From the NCBI GenBank assembly GCA_903824665.1, contig CAIJXT010000015.1, positions 124,001 to 188,000 of the forward strand: a stretch of 64,000 nucleotides of DNA, written 5' to 3'. Shown one piece after another: positions 9,433-17,817 of the stretch. The notes below the pieces were generated by a model. That model was not told where the DNA came from. It was given only the letters and a program-made list of their open reading frames with translations, and did not search any database. Positions within the stretch are counted from its first letter, which is position 1; each line of letters opens with the position of its first letter. Both the position numbers and the translations under genes were made by a program. The DNA comes from an uncultured Bacteroidota bacterium (GTDB lineage: Bacteria > Bacteroidota > Bacteroidia > Chitinophagales > Chitinophagaceae).

Positions 9433-10755
9433 TTATTCTATGATCCACTTGGCGGTGAGCTGCTGCCCGCCAATTGTAGTGCTTATGAAGTATGCGCCAC
9501 AGGGTAGGTGAGCAGCAGGCAGCGCTACTGCACGGTTGGTAGGAGATTCAAATTCCAGCACGGTGGTGCCCGTTGCATCGGCAACTGTTATCCACGCCTG
9601 CACATTAATGGGAGTGCTCACCATCAGATTGCCGAATCCCCTGCCTGGGTTGGGATACACCAACATACTTCCATCGGGCGCCATCACTCCATCCACTTTA
9701 TCTACCATTCCGGTAGTTATCATCCGCACACGGTTATCACCCATTACCCCTATGAAAATGTCGCCGGAAGGGCTAACTGCTACGCCACTTGGCAACCAAA
9801 TATTTGCAAGCAAAGGGTGTATCCCGTCGCCGTTGAATGACCCTGACCCGGTACCAGCTATTGTTAAAATCACACCTGCCGCATTTATTTTTCGTATTCG
9901 CCCGTCACCCGCAATTAACATATTGCCAGATGTATCAAAGGCTATTGCTGCGGGTTTGATCTCTGCTGCTGTTGCCGCACCACCATCGCCACTATAGCCT
10001 GCTGTAGCTACCCCGGCAACCGTGGAGATAATACCTGACGCATCTATACAGCGAACACGGGTACTGTCGGAAAAATAGAGTACGCCCGCTTTGTTGAATG
10101 CAATAGCTAATGGTCCGTGTAGGGTTGCCGTGTCGGCCATACCCCCATCGCCACTAAATCCTTTTACCCCGGTACCGGCTATTGTAGTGATGATACCAGC
10201 AGCATCTATTTTGCGTACCCGACGGTTCATGCGATCCGTGAAGTATGCATTGCCGGATTCGTCCAGAGTTATTCCCATTGGGCTATTTAGCTGTGCTGCT
10301 GTAGCAGGTATACCGTCACCATTGTAACCGGCAATACCAGTGCCGGCAATGGTGCGGATAATACCATCTGCTGCGGAAACCTTGCGTATTCTGTTGTTAC
10401 CCGCATCTGCCAGATATATATTATCAAATTGATCTATCGCTACATCATATACACCGTTGACTTTTGCAAAATAGGCTGCCCCTCCGTCGCCATCATAACC
10501 ACCAACACTTGTACCGGCCACTGTAGTAATTAGACCATTATATGCCGGACTTATTTTACGAACACATGTCAAGTCGCAAACGTATAAATTACCATTGGCA
10601 TCAAGCGTAACACCACTAGGGTGCCTAAGCATACCTGACGTGGCATTGCCGCCATCGCCACTATAACCGTAAACACCCGTACCCGCCACTGTAACAATAA
10701 CTTGGGCCTGCAACATCAACGGGAGTAAAAGGAGGGAAAGAAAGAGCGTTTTCAT
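9433..10755 (-). CDS. secreted NHL-repeat beta-propeller protein, type IX sorting tail (paralogue)
   Basis: A 440-residue paralogue of the next gene downstream. The signal peptide MKTLFLSLLLLPLMLQAQ differs by two residues from that of the neighbour, and the bases around both starts are also nearly the same, showing a fairly recent duplication. It has about six NHL repeats with GDGG(P/A)ATAA blocks and a C-terminal tail (LVYPNPGRGFGNLMV to LTAKWIIE) of the type IX sorting kind. A TTG codon just before the ATG at 10755 extends the frame by one residue; the ATG is preferred. Confidence 0.88.
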   Translation of the reverse strand: MKTLFLSLLLLPLMLQAQVIVTVAGTGVYGYSGDGGNATSGMLRHPSGVTLDANGNLYVCDLTCVRKISPAYNGLITTVAGTSVGGYDGDGGAAYFAKVNGVYDVAIDQFDNIYLADAGNNRIRKVSAADGIIRTIAGTGIAGYNGDGIPATAAQLNSPMGITLDESGNAYFTDRMNRRVRKIDAAGIITTIAGTGVKGFSGDGGMADTATLHGPLAIAFNKAGVLYFSDSTRVRCIDASGIISTVAGVATAGYSGDGGAATAAEIKPAAIAFDTSGNMLIAGDGRIRKINAAGVILTIAGTGSGSFNGDGIHPLLANIWLPSGVAVSPSGDIFIGVMGDNRVRMITTGMVDKVDGVMAPDGSMLVYPNPGRGFGNLMVSTPINVQAWITVADATGTTVLEFESPTNRAVALPAAHLPCGAYFISTTIGGQQLTAKWIIE

Positions 10756-10960
10756 CAATAGGAATTGGTTTTGGCATGATGAAGTTATGAAGCATGTTAT
10801 AAAAAATGCAAAGATTTTTATGTGATTTTTTGTATTTCGTGGAAAATACCTAAAAGCGCTGCAACAGCATAATATTGGATGGTGAATTGTACTTGTGGTA
10901 TCTGTGCTAGCTGCTGAGTGGTTTTGGTATACTGGCCAGGATAGAATCGGAATTTCGGAA

Positions 10961-10976
10961 CCTGCCTTTCGGCAGG
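10961..10976. other. GC-rich hairpin in the NHL intergenic region
   Basis: CCTGCC-TTTC-GGCAGG forms a perfect 6-bp stem with a four-base loop. It lies in the 379-base gap between the divergent NHL genes, which holds no gene but contains the promoter and inverted repeat listed next. Its role is unknown. Confidence 0.4.
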
Positions 10977-11029
10977 CAAGGGACAGGGAGCGGCTGAATG
11001 AGCCTGTAGTCGCAAAGCGGAGGACAAAT

Positions 11030-11060
11030 TTGCATTTTGAATTTTTTATGCATATATTTG
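11030..11060 (+). promoter_or_regulatory. Bacteroidota promoter for the 613-residue NHL gene
   Basis: TTTG ends at 11032 and TATATTTG spans 11053-11060, separated by exactly 20 bases. This is an exact match to the TTTG-N19/20-TAnnTTTG form used by the Bacteroidota primary sigma factor. It predicts a transcript start near 11066 and an untranslated leader of about 70 bases before ATG 11135. Confidence 0.7.
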
Positions 11061-11071
11061 TTTATCAGAAT

Positions 11072-11089
11072 ATTGTAAAATATTACAAT
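11072..11089. promoter_or_regulatory. Inverted repeat just downstream of the predicted transcript start
   Basis: ATTGTAA-AATA-TTACAAT is a perfect 7-bp inverted repeat lying a few bases after the predicted start of transcription of the gene at 11135. A second short palindrome (ATTGAA-A-TTCAAT) follows at 11092-11104. The position suits an operator or a leader hairpin, though the sequence is AT-rich and chance cannot be excluded. Confidence 0.4.
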
Positions 11090-11134
11090 GCATTGAAATT
11101 CAATTAGTTCAAGCAAAATACACCAGCCCAAATC

Positions 11135-12976
11135 ATGAAAACACACCCATATTCAATTTTGCTGGGTTGCCTGATGGCAGCGACAATGTGGAATAGCACT
11201 CCAGCCAGCAGCCAGAACATCAATACGATAGCGGGCAATGGCACGGCGGGGTATGCAGGCGATGGCGGACCGGCAACAGCCGCTATGCTGAACAGCCCAT
11301 TCAACGTGCTGGCAGACAATGCGGGCAATATATATATTGCAGACTATGGCGGCCACCGATTGCGCAAAATGTCGGCAGACGGAATAATAACAACGATAGC
11401 CGGAACAGGGATGGGCGGCAGCATGGGAGATGGCGGCCCTGCCACTGCCGCGTATCTTTTTCACCCAACAGATGTGGACATAGACGACGCAGGCAACCTG
11501 TACATATGCGACTATGCTAATGGCAGGATAAGAAAGATAAACACTGCGGGCATTATTACGACTATAGCCGGTACCGGCTTTGGCGGATTCAGTGGCGATG
11601 GCGGACCATCGACCGCTGCACAACTGATGCTGCCCTATGGAGTAAAGGTATTGGCAGACGGGTCGGTGTTTATCACCGACCAGGGTAATAACCGAATCCG
11701 CAAAATAAGTCCATCGGGTATCATCAGTACGATAGCCGGTACAGGGGTATATGCAAACACAGGCGATGGCGGACCCGCAACGGCAGCAAACCTAAAAAAC
11801 CCAACCGGCATTGAAATAGACCCTGCGGGAAATTTGTATGTCTCGTCGGGAAACGGATACACCGTGCGCAAGATCTCGCCTGCGGGTATTATTACTACCA
11901 TAGCGGGAGTAGGGAGCATAGGTACGGGTGGTGATGGCGGCCCTGCCACTGCAGCCAGTCTTGGCCCTGTTTTTGGCCTGTCGGCAGACCATGCAGGCAA
12001 TGTGTACATTGCCGACCGTGGAGCGAGTAAAATACGTAAAATAAGCGCTGCGGGAATGATAACGACGGTAGCTGGTACCGGTGCCCTTGCCTACAGTGGC
12101 GACGGAGGCCCTGCCACAGCGGCAGATCTGTTTGCCACAACCGGCGTATATGCCCTGCCTGACGGCAGCAAGGTATACATAGCCGATAAAGAGAACAACA
12201 GGATACGGCTGGTGTCGTGTCCGCTGCCGCCGATAACCGGCGTGGCGGCTACGGCATGTGCCGGAACAGCGTGGACGCTAACCAACGCATCGCCGGGCGG
12301 CAAATGGACGAGCAGTGATACCACAATAGCAACAGTAGATTCTGTAACCGGCGCACTGGCACTGCTGGACCATGGCTCGGTAACCATCAGTTACAAAGAC
12401 ACCACTGTTTGCGGCCTGTCTGAGGCTACTACTATGATTGTCATCAATCAGGCTCCCGATGCCGGTACTATTACCGGGCCATATGGTGCGTGCCCGGGCG
12501 ATACTGTGACACTATCTGACACAGTTTCCGGAGGCGCATGGAGTAATAAGCAGCCAACAGTAGCGTCGGTATCGGCAACAGGGATAGTAGCAGCGCTGGT
12601 ACCGGGTATGGATACGATACTGTATGTAGTGTCTAACTCCTGCGGATCAGACACAGCTACCTTTGTATTTGCAACACTGTACCCTGAAAGCTGCCCAACT
12701 ACGGCAGTGCTGCACGCTGCAGCTGCTGCGGGTATAACCGTTAGCCCCAACCCCTTCTGCGACCGGATATCGATACAAATAACGGGGGGCAATGTGGGCA
12801 AGGTTCAACTAAATGTGTACGATCTATTGGGGCGAATTGTTGCTGAGCAAACGGCACTATTGGCCAGCGGGATCGAATTGGGGTTGGCAGCACTGCCTGA
12901 TGGTGTATACCTGCTGCAGGTAACAACCAGCACCGCTGAAAAAAGAATAAGAATAGTGAAGGAAGGCCGGCAATAA
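11135..12976 (+). CDS. secreted NHL-propeller protein with Ig-like repeats and type IX sorting domain
   Basis: A 613-residue extracellular protein. A signal peptide (SILLGCLMAATMWNSTPASSQ) is followed by six or more NHL repeats to about residue 360 (TIAGTG...GDGGPATAA...NRIRKIS), then two Ig-like/BIG2-type segments (KWTSSDTTIATVDSVTGALA; AWSNKQPTVASVSATGIVAA), and a classic C-terminal type IX sorting domain (ITVSPNPFCDRISIQ to LPDGVYLLQVTTS...KRIRIVKEG). It is divergent from the two smaller NHL genes and shares their repeat type, so the three form one family locus. Strong promoter at 11030-11060. Confidence 0.9.
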   Translation: MKTHPYSILLGCLMAATMWNSTPASSQNINTIAGNGTAGYAGDGGPATAAMLNSPFNVLADNAGNIYIADYGGHRLRKMSADGIITTIAGTGMGGSMGDGGPATAAYLFHPTDVDIDDAGNLYICDYANGRIRKINTAGIITTIAGTGFGGFSGDGGPSTAAQLMLPYGVKVLADGSVFITDQGNNRIRKISPSGIISTIAGTGVYANTGDGGPATAANLKNPTGIEIDPAGNLYVSSGNGYTVRKISPAGIITTIAGVGSIGTGGDGGPATAASLGPVFGLSADHAGNVYIADRGASKIRKISAAGMITTVAGTGALAYSGDGGPATAADLFATTGVYALPDGSKVYIADKENNRIRLVSCPLPPITGVAATACAGTAWTLTNASPGGKWTSSDTTIATVDSVTGALALLDHGSVTISYKDTTVCGLSEATTMIVINQAPDAGTITGPYGACPGDTVTLSDTVSGGAWSNKQPTVASVSATGIVAALVPGMDTILYVVSNSCGSDTATFVFATLYPESCPTTAVLHAAAAAGITVSPNPFCDRISIQITGGNVGKVQLNVYDLLGRIVAEQTALLASGIELGLAALPDGVYLLQVTTSTAEKRIRIVKEGRQ

Positions 12977-13074
12977 CTGCAATGTGCCCGGTGAACAACG
13001 CATGCTGCTACCGGCAGGAAACGGTGGATAGACTGCTACAGAACGTGCAACCTGGCTGGCTGACAGAAATACAA

Positions 13075-13102
13075 ATAGCCGACACCCCGGGGTATCGGCT
13101 AT
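13075..13102. terminator. Probable bidirectional terminator between NHL gene and rplT
   Basis: ATAGCCGA pairs with TCGGCTAT around a self-complementary ACCCCGGGGT centre. It lies between two convergent genes (ending at 12976 and 13125). The U-tract is weak on both strands (TATTTGTATTTC on the minus side), so the call is moderate. Confidence 0.5.
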
Positions 13103-13124
13103 CATAAATATTATGAAGCAATGC

Positions 13125-13469
13125 TTATTTTACCTGAGCAACCAGATTCTTGAAAGACTCAGGCTCGTTCATAGCGAGATCGGCCAGCACTTTACGGTTG
13201 AGGTCGATGCCTTTAGCAGCGAGCTTGCCTATGAACTGTGAGTAGCTCAGACCTTCTTCGCGTACAGCGGCGTTGATACGCACGATCCACAAAGAGCGAT
13301 AATCGCGCTTTTTCAGTTTACGACCGGTATATTTGTAACCGAGGCCTTTCTCCAGTACGTTTTTGGCTACGGTATAAACGTTTTTACGCTTACCATAGAA
13401 GCCTTTGGCTCCTTTCAGTATTTTCTTTCTTCTCGCGCGTGATGCAACTGCATTTACGGAACGTGGCAT
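13125..13469 (-). CDS. rplT: 50S ribosomal protein L20
   Basis: A 114-residue protein that binds 23S rRNA early in assembly of the large ribosomal subunit. The start [19 protein letters not shown], the ARGFYGKRK-like stretch [17 protein letters not shown] and the block [22 protein letters not shown] are diagnostic. It follows rpmI (L35) with 93 bases between, the usual gene order. infC, which commonly precedes rpmI, is not present upstream here. Confidence 0.98.
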   Translation of the reverse strand: MPRSVNAVASRARRKKILKGAKGFYGKRKNVYTVAKNVLEKGLGYKYTGRKLKKRDYRSLWIVRINAAVREEGLSYSQFIGKLAAKGIDLNRKVLADLAMNEPESFKNLVAQVK

Positions 13470-13562
13470 AACTTAGAATTTTTATTCCCCTTTTACTCCG
13501 GATACCGGAAAGGATATGATTGTATTACAAAATTGAATTTCAATTACTATCGGCAATCAGGC

Positions 13563-13760
13563 TTATGCCATTACCAGCATCTTCTTCACCAGGCGGGCAT
13601 TGCTAGGATGCACCAGACCATGTATGCGCAGATGGCGCTTACGGCTTTTAGATTTTTTGGTAAGCAGATGGCTCTTAAAAGCCTTGTACCTGCGTATTTT
13701 GCCAGTTCCTGTTACTCTGAACGTTTTTTTCGCACGTGAGTGCGTCTTTATTTTTGGCAT
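13563..13760 (-). CDS. rpmI: 50S ribosomal protein L35
   Basis: A 65-residue, highly basic protein of the large subunit with the diagnostic start MPKIKTHSRAKKTFRVTGTG and central KSHLLTKKSKSRKRHLR. It is the first gene of the rpmI-rplT pair. On the minus strand a -7-like TACCTTTG lies at 13781-13788, about 20 bases ahead of the start, but no matching -33 element is present at the standard distance. Confidence 0.98.
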   Translation of the reverse strand: MPKIKTHSRAKKTFRVTGTGKIRRYKAFKSHLLTKKSKSRKRHLRIHGLVHPSNARLVKKMLVMA

Positions 13761-13877
13761 GGTATTTTAAATTTGGACGGCAAAGGTAAGTAAATTTTTG
13801 TATCGAATATTAAATAACGGACTTTTTTATTTTTTCCGGCTTTTTCAGCCCGTTACATCGGGTAGTTTTCAAAGCGA

Positions 13878-14060
13878 TTAAGGCATGTAGTCGTCTTCAG
13901 GTGCACTTTTGCCCTTGTCTGCAAAGAAATTGTTTACCGTTCCACGAAACATAGCCGGCACCTTTCCGTCTATGAATTCTTTCATGGCCAGTACCGCTTT
14001 CATGGCCTGCTCATCAGTAAGGCCTGCTTTTTCTTTTAGAATCTGTATGAGTTCCTGCAT
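13878..14060 (-). CDS. small conserved-looking protein of unknown function
   Basis: A 60-residue protein, MQELIQILKEKAGLTDEQAM..., predicted to be helical (two helices around a GLTDEQA turn), ending with an acidic, proline-containing tail. The pattern 'ITDEQAxKAVxxMxxFxxGKVP' resembles small DUF2267-like or DUF2780-like helical proteins, but I cannot place it firmly. The frame extends upstream to 14108, yet ATG 14060 gives the compact form. It lies on the same strand as clpX, 64 bases downstream, and could share its transcript. Confidence 0.65.
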   Translation of the reverse strand: MQELIQILKEKAGLTDEQAMKAVLAMKEFIDGKVPAMFRGTVNNFFADKGKSAPEDDYMP

Positions 14061-14124
14061 AATGTGGGTGATTTTTGGGAACAACTTAGTATTAAAAATT
14101 TTCAACAAACACGAAAAGCATACA

Positions 14125-15381
14125 CTAAGCAGCCTTTTTGATCTGTGCCAGCTTAGAGTGCTCTATCATATGCTCGGCATACTCCAGCGTGAGGTGGAAT
14201 GTACCATCATGTTCTTCAGAAGGCATATCGAACATGGCATCGGTCAATATCATTTCGCAGATAGCGCGAAGACCACGGCCACCCAGCTTGTACTGCACGG
14301 CTTTCTTCACCATATAGTCGAGCGCCTCGTCTTCTACGGTGAGGGTGATTCCTTCGAATTCGAAGAGGCGTGCATACTGCTTCACCAATGCGTTCTTAGG
14401 CTCGGTAAGTATCCGCTTCAGCGAGGCTTCGTCGAGCGGATTGAGGTAGGTAACCACCGGCAACCTGCCCAGCAACTCGGGTATGAGACCGAAGGTGCGC
14501 AGATCCTGTGCATTGACGTATTGCAGCAGGTTGGCACGATCGAGATCTTTGGTAGCCTTGATTGCATTATAACCTATAGAGCTGGTCTGTATGCGGCGGG
14601 CGATCATCTTGTCGATACCCTCGAACGCACCACCGCAGATGAACAGTATATTCTGGGTATTCACTTTGATCATTTTCTGCTCAGGATGCTTGCGGCCGCC
14701 CTGTGGTGGCACGAGCACTTCTGACCCCTCCAGCAGCTTGAGCATAGCCTGCTGCACTCCTTCGCCGCTCACATCGCGGGTAATGGATGGGTTGTCGCTT
14801 TTGCGGCCTATTTTATCGAGCTCGTCGATGTAAACGATACCACGCTCGGCAGCAGCCACATCGTAGTTGCTGGCCTGCAGCAGGCGGGACAGAATGCTCT
14901 CCACATCCTCGCCCACATAACCAGCTTCTGTAAACACAGTGGCATCAACTATTGCAAACGGCACCTGCAGCAAGCGCGCAATGGTTTTGGCCAGCAAGGT
15001 TTTGCCGGTACCTGTTTCGCCTACCATCATGATGTTGGATTTTTCGATCTCCACATCATCCTGCTTTGGCATAGTGAGGCGCTTGTAGTGGTTGTAAATG
15101 GCTACAGACAGTACTTTTTTGGCATCTACCTGCCCTATTACGTACTGATCGAGAAAAGCCATAATTTCTCTTGGCTTGTACAGTTTGTTTTTGTGTATCT
15201 CAGCAGGCTTGGCCGCTGTTGCTTCTGCCTTTTCCTTATCGCCGGTGGCTTCGAGCAGCAAAGTATGCGCGTTTTCGATACACTGGTCGCAGATATTGCC
15301 TTTGATACCGGTGAAGAGAATATTAACATCCGTTTCGCCACGGTCGCAGAAAGAACACCTTTTTTCAGTTAGCTTGGCCAT
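14125..15381 (-). CDS. clpX: ATP-dependent Clp protease ATP-binding subunit ClpX
   Basis: AAA+ unfoldase that feeds substrates to ClpP. The 418-residue protein has the N-terminal zinc-binding domain (CSFC at 9-12 and CDQC), Walker [14 protein letters not shown], Walker [13 protein letters not shown], the pore region and the C-terminal D2 domain ([23 protein letters not shown]). Length matches the family. clpP is not adjacent. A minus-strand -7-like element TACCTTTG lies at 15414-15421; the nearest TTG upstream is 22 bases away, slightly long for the consensus. Confidence 0.98.
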   Translation of the reverse strand: MAKLTEKRCSFCDRGETDVNILFTGIKGNICDQCIENAHTLLLEATGDKEKAEATAAKPAEIHKNKLYKPREIMAFLDQYVIGQVDAKKVLSVAIYNHYKRLTMPKQDDVEIEKSNIMMVGETGTGKTLLAKTIARLLQVPFAIVDATVFTEAGYVGEDVESILSRLLQASNYDVAAAERGIVYIDELDKIGRKSDNPSITRDVSGEGVQQAMLKLLEGSEVLVPPQGGRKHPEQKMIKVNTQNILFICGGAFEGIDKMIARRIQTSSIGYNAIKATKDLDRANLLQYVNAQDLRTFGLIPELLGRLPVVTYLNPLDEASLKRILTEPKNALVKQYARLFEFEGITLTVEDEALDYMVKKAVQYKLGGRGLRAICEMILTDAMFDMPSEEHDGTFHLTLEYAEHMIEHSKLAQIKKAA

Positions 15382-15598
15382 TTAATCTAAAGTATATGAT
15401 TATTTTGAGGGTGCAAAGGTACGGAAAAGGTACATCTGTCCATCAACTGTTTGGGTGTGCGGCAGTGTGCCTGCCTGTGGGAAGGCAGTAGCCGCCAATG
15501 ATATCAAAAAGCCCCTCTCTGATCAACAAAAACAAAATGTGCTGCGTAAAAAGCGGCAGAAAGGGACGAAAAACAGAATTTATCCACAAATTATTTTA

Positions 15599-15668
15599 CC
15601 GGATGTGCAGCCAACAGTTGGATCCAAACCCGCACCAGAAAGGCGTTGCAGACGCTTGGCACATCCGG
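15599..15668. other. Cloverleaf-like inverted-repeat element
   Basis: The arms CCGGATGTGC (15599-15608) and GCACATCCGG (15659-15668) are perfectly complementary and enclose 50 bases containing further hairpin potential (CCAAC-A-GTTGG, and GGCGT/ACGCT-like arms). It lies in the 356-base gap between clpX and the gene at 15738, which has no credible gene. It may be a small structured RNA or a mobile-element relic. The -7-like TATCTTTG for the next gene is downstream at 15710-15717, so the element is not in that gene's leader. Confidence 0.4.
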
Positions 15669-15737
15669 TTTGCGATACCCTACGCAAAAAGGGAATGGGG
15701 TGGGTAATCTATCTTTGCGGTCTAAATTCTATCTCCT

Positions 15738-16046
15738 ATGCGCGGTCAAAGAACCTATAATGAACTCGTGAAAGACAGCACTATCAGCGGCACAGTACGC
15801 AAAGGCCGAAGCAACGCGCTGGTGTTCAGGCGAAATGAATGTATGCTGGCCCGGTATTTCTATTATGGCTACCTGAAAAACAAGAGCTATGAAGAGATCA
15901 TGCGACTGCTGGCAGCTGAGTTTTTTCTGTCTCCTGCTACCATATCGATGCGGGTGCAGCAAAACACAGATAAGCTGAAGACGCTGAAACGCAGTGGCCC
16001 GTCGATGTACTACTTTCAGAGCCGGTGGCCCCACCTGAAATGGTAG
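15738..16046 (+). CDS. small basic protein with a possible helix-turn-helix
   Basis: A 102-residue protein, pI clearly basic. The middle (KNKSYEEIMRLLAAEFFLSPATISMRVQQN) reads like a helix-turn-helix: helix, tight turn at LSPATI, recognition helix. This hints at DNA binding, but I do not recognise the family. TATCTTTG at 15710-15717 provides a plausible -7 element about 20 bases before the ATG. It stands alone between clpX and a DUF1569 gene. Confidence 0.65.
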   Translation: MRGQRTYNELVKDSTISGTVRKGRSNALVFRRNECMLARYFYYGYLKNKSYEEIMRLLAAEFFLSPATISMRVQQNTDKLKTLKRSGPSMYYFQSRWPHLKW

Positions 16047-16140
16047 TGCTATAAACCTATTATTAAATATCCGGTTAAACCAGCGGGGCACATACAACTC
16101 TGCGGGAAAATGTTCACTTTTGCGGAAAAAATAATAGATC

Positions 16141-16599
16141 ATGGCACTACCGAATATTTTCACAAAAGATGTAGCAGAAAAGATGGTGAGCAGAATAAAT
16201 ATGCTGACCGATAAAAGCCAGCCCAAATGGGGTAAAATGTCGGTATCTCAGATGCTGGCGCACTGCTGCGTATCGTATGAGTATGTGTACGAAAATAAAC
16301 ATCCCAAAGCAGGATTTGTGATGGGACTTGTATTGAAGTATCTGGTGAAGAACAAGGTTGTGAATGAGGAACCCTACAAGCCCAGTCAACCTACCGGCCC
16401 TGACTTTGTGATAAAAGATACGCGCGACTTTGCGAAGGAGCAGCAGCGCCTTATAGGATACATCAGGCAGACACAGCAACATGGCGAGGCATACTTTGAT
16501 GGCAAGGCGTCGCACTCGTTTGGTGTGCTCAATAAGACCGAGTGGAATAATATGTTTTACAAACATCTGGATCACCATCTGAACCAGTTTGGGGTATAA
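16141..16599 (+). CDS. DUF1569 (DinB-like) protein
   Basis: A 152-residue protein matching the DUF1569 group of the DinB/YfiT four-helix bundle superfamily: WGKMSVSQMLAHCCVSYEYVYE near the N-terminus and a C-terminal FGVLNKTEWNNMFYKHLDHHLNQFG with the histidines that bind metal in this superfamily (KHLDHHL). The biochemical role of DUF1569 proteins is not settled. It ends at a strong bidirectional terminator shared with the convergent Fic gene. Confidence 0.85.
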   Translation: MALPNIFTKDVAEKMVSRINMLTDKSQPKWGKMSVSQMLAHCCVSYEYVYENKHPKAGFVMGLVLKYLVKNKVVNEEPYKPSQPTGPDFVIKDTRDFAKEQQRLIGYIRQTQQHGEAYFDGKASHSFGVLNKTEWNNMFYKHLDHHLNQFGV

Positions 16600-16620
16600 C
16601 AATGTATGCGGATTGAGAAA

Positions 16621-16656
16621 AAAACCTGCACGGCATTTTTGAAACGTGCAGGTTTT
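16621..16656. terminator. Bidirectional rho-independent terminator
   Basis: AAAACCTGCACG pairs perfectly with CGTGCAGGTTTT around a 12-base loop, with A-runs before and T-runs after, so it can end transcription from both sides. It sits between the convergent DUF1569 gene (ends 16599) and Fic-family gene (ends 16664). Confidence 0.85.
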
Positions 16657-16663
16657 TTTGTGA

Positions 16664-17266
16664 TTAGTTCCGGGCAAATTCTATCAACGGTTGGTAATCG
16701 CCTTTGTCTGCCGCACGGATTGCAGTGAGGTATGCTTTTCTGTGACTTTCGTCATCAGCAGCACTGCGGGCTCCCCAGGAAAAAACCGGCACGCTGAGTA
16801 TCTTTTCAGCAATAATATCTGCTATGAGGCGCGAATGCCTGCCATTACCGTTGGCGAAACAATGAATAGATACAATACGGTGCTTGAACCTCAATGCCAA
16901 CTCATCTGGCGGAAATGTATGCTGCGATATCCAGAACTGGCCGTCATCGAGCAGGTTTCTGAGCGCCATGGGTATTTCATACTTATCTACACCCAGATTC
17001 TTATTCGTTTTCCTGAAATCGCCTGCCCATGCCCAAACGTTTCCGAACATTTTGCGATGCAGTAGGCGTATGAATTCGGAGGTGAGTACCTCCTGTTCCG
17101 TAAAAGCCTTTCTGCGAAACATGACCCAGCGGATGGCCTCCTCAATATTGTGCTGCTCCAGCTCATCGAGCTGCTCTTTGGTGTCAACACCCTTTACGAG
17201 CAAGCCGTCGCGCTCGTCATCATCAAGCGGTGTTTGCCCATGTCTGTATTGAAGTATTAATCCCAT
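16664..17266 (-). CDS. Fic/DOC-family protein (mobile mystery protein B type)
   Basis: A 200-residue Fic-domain protein. Fic enzymes modify target hydroxyl groups, most often by AMP transfer. The catalytic loop HCFANGNGRHSR is at residues 135-146: the catalytic His and the GNGRxxR phosphate-binding part are intact, but the acidic residue usually between Phe-x and Gly-Asn is Asn. An N-terminal VWAWAGDFRKTNKNLGVDKYEIP block, seen in Fic proteins of this group, is present. The sequence matches my recollection of the family named mobile mystery protein B, typically paired with mobile mystery protein A on genomic islands. It overlaps the upstream HTH gene by 10 bases, so the pair is co-translated, as in toxin-antitoxin units. 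Confidence 0.88.
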   Translation of the reverse strand: MGLILQYRHGQTPLDDDERDGLLVKGVDTKEQLDELEQHNIEEAIRWVMFRRKAFTEQEVLTSEFIRLLHRKMFGNVWAWAGDFRKTNKNLGVDKYEIPMALRNLLDDGQFWISQHTFPPDELALRFKHRIVSIHCFANGNGRHSRLIADIIAEKILSVPVFSWGARSAADDESHRKAYLTAIRAADKGDYQPLIEFARN

Positions 17267-17721
17267 AATTTTCCGGGCATATCTCTGACAATTTCACCGG
17301 CAAGCTCTCTGGTAGCGTCCTTCAGCCGCTGTTCGGTGTTTCCCTGCCCTTCCAGTGTCATGGTTGTGTGGGTGCGACTCACTATTCTGGCAGCGGCTTC
17401 GTAAGCTTTGCGCTCTATCATTTGCTCCAGACTGCCGTCTTTGGGTACAAACCCGTAGACAAAGTGCATATCCAGTGCTTCTGCAGCTTCTTTGAGCATT
17501 TTTATGGACACAGTGCCTTCCTTTTCGCGGCGCTCCATATCCAGTACGCTTTGTGGTGTAATAGACATACGAACCCCTAACTGGCGCATTGACATATTGA
17601 GCGCAGCACGTATCATACGCAGCCAACCCTCGGTAGGGGGTACAAACTGCACCAACGGGGTGAGTGCAGTCATCTTGTTGCTGGCCTGCTTAGCAAGTAA
17701 GTTGTTATTTCTTATTTTCAT
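17257..17721 (-). CDS. HTH protein (mobile mystery protein A type), partner of the Fic protein
   Basis: A 154-residue protein with an XRE-type helix-turn-helix at residues ~35-95 (LRMIRAALNMSMRQLGVRMSITPQSVLDME followed by MLKEAAEALDMHFVYGFVP). The C-terminal half is helical and charged. It belongs to the type known as mobile mystery protein A, always seen next to protein B. The likely role is to repress the shared promoter and perhaps to restrain the Fic protein. An array of CTATAGTCTTA-like sites lies across its promoter and start codon (17721-17799). Confidence 0.88.
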   Translation of the reverse strand: MKIRNNNLLAKQASNKMTALTPLVQFVPPTEGWLRMIRAALNMSMRQLGVRMSITPQSVLDMERREKEGTVSIKMLKEAAEALDMHFVYGFVPKDGSLEQMIERKAYEAAARIVSRTHTTMTLEGQGNTEQRLKDATRELAGEIVRDMPGKLWD

Positions 17722-17799
17722 AAGACCATAGCTTTAATAACTATGCACAAATTTAAGACTATAGACTTACAATAACAAAATTATCAGCCTATAGTATTA
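17721..17799 (-). promoter_or_regulatory. Promoter and operator array of the HTH/Fic pair
   Basis: Reading the minus strand, TTTG (17776-17779) and TAAATTTG (17748-17755) are separated by 20 bases, an exact Bacteroidota promoter. Three related 11-mers are laid over it: TAAGACCATAG (17721-17731, covering the start codon), TAAGACTATAG (17754-17764, at the -7 region) and the inverted copy CTATAGTATTA (17789-17799, upstream of -33). The first two are 33 bases apart, about three helical turns. This layout suggests autorepression by the HTH protein. Confidence 0.65.
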
Positions 17800-17817
17800 A
17801 ATTCTATTAATCCGGCT

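Noticed and set aside
11221-12190. Periodic GGCGATGGCGGA-like DNA repeats resembling a CRISPR or satellite
   Set aside because: They encode the GDGGPATAA turns of NHL repeats and keep codon phase, so they are coding repeats.
13909-14724. Plus-strand frame of 271 codons opposite clpX
   Set aside because: Shadow of clpX and of the small gene at 13878.
15580-15588. DnaA-box-like TTATCCACA
   Set aside because: A single box with no cluster and no dnaA or dnaN nearby; not evidence for an origin.
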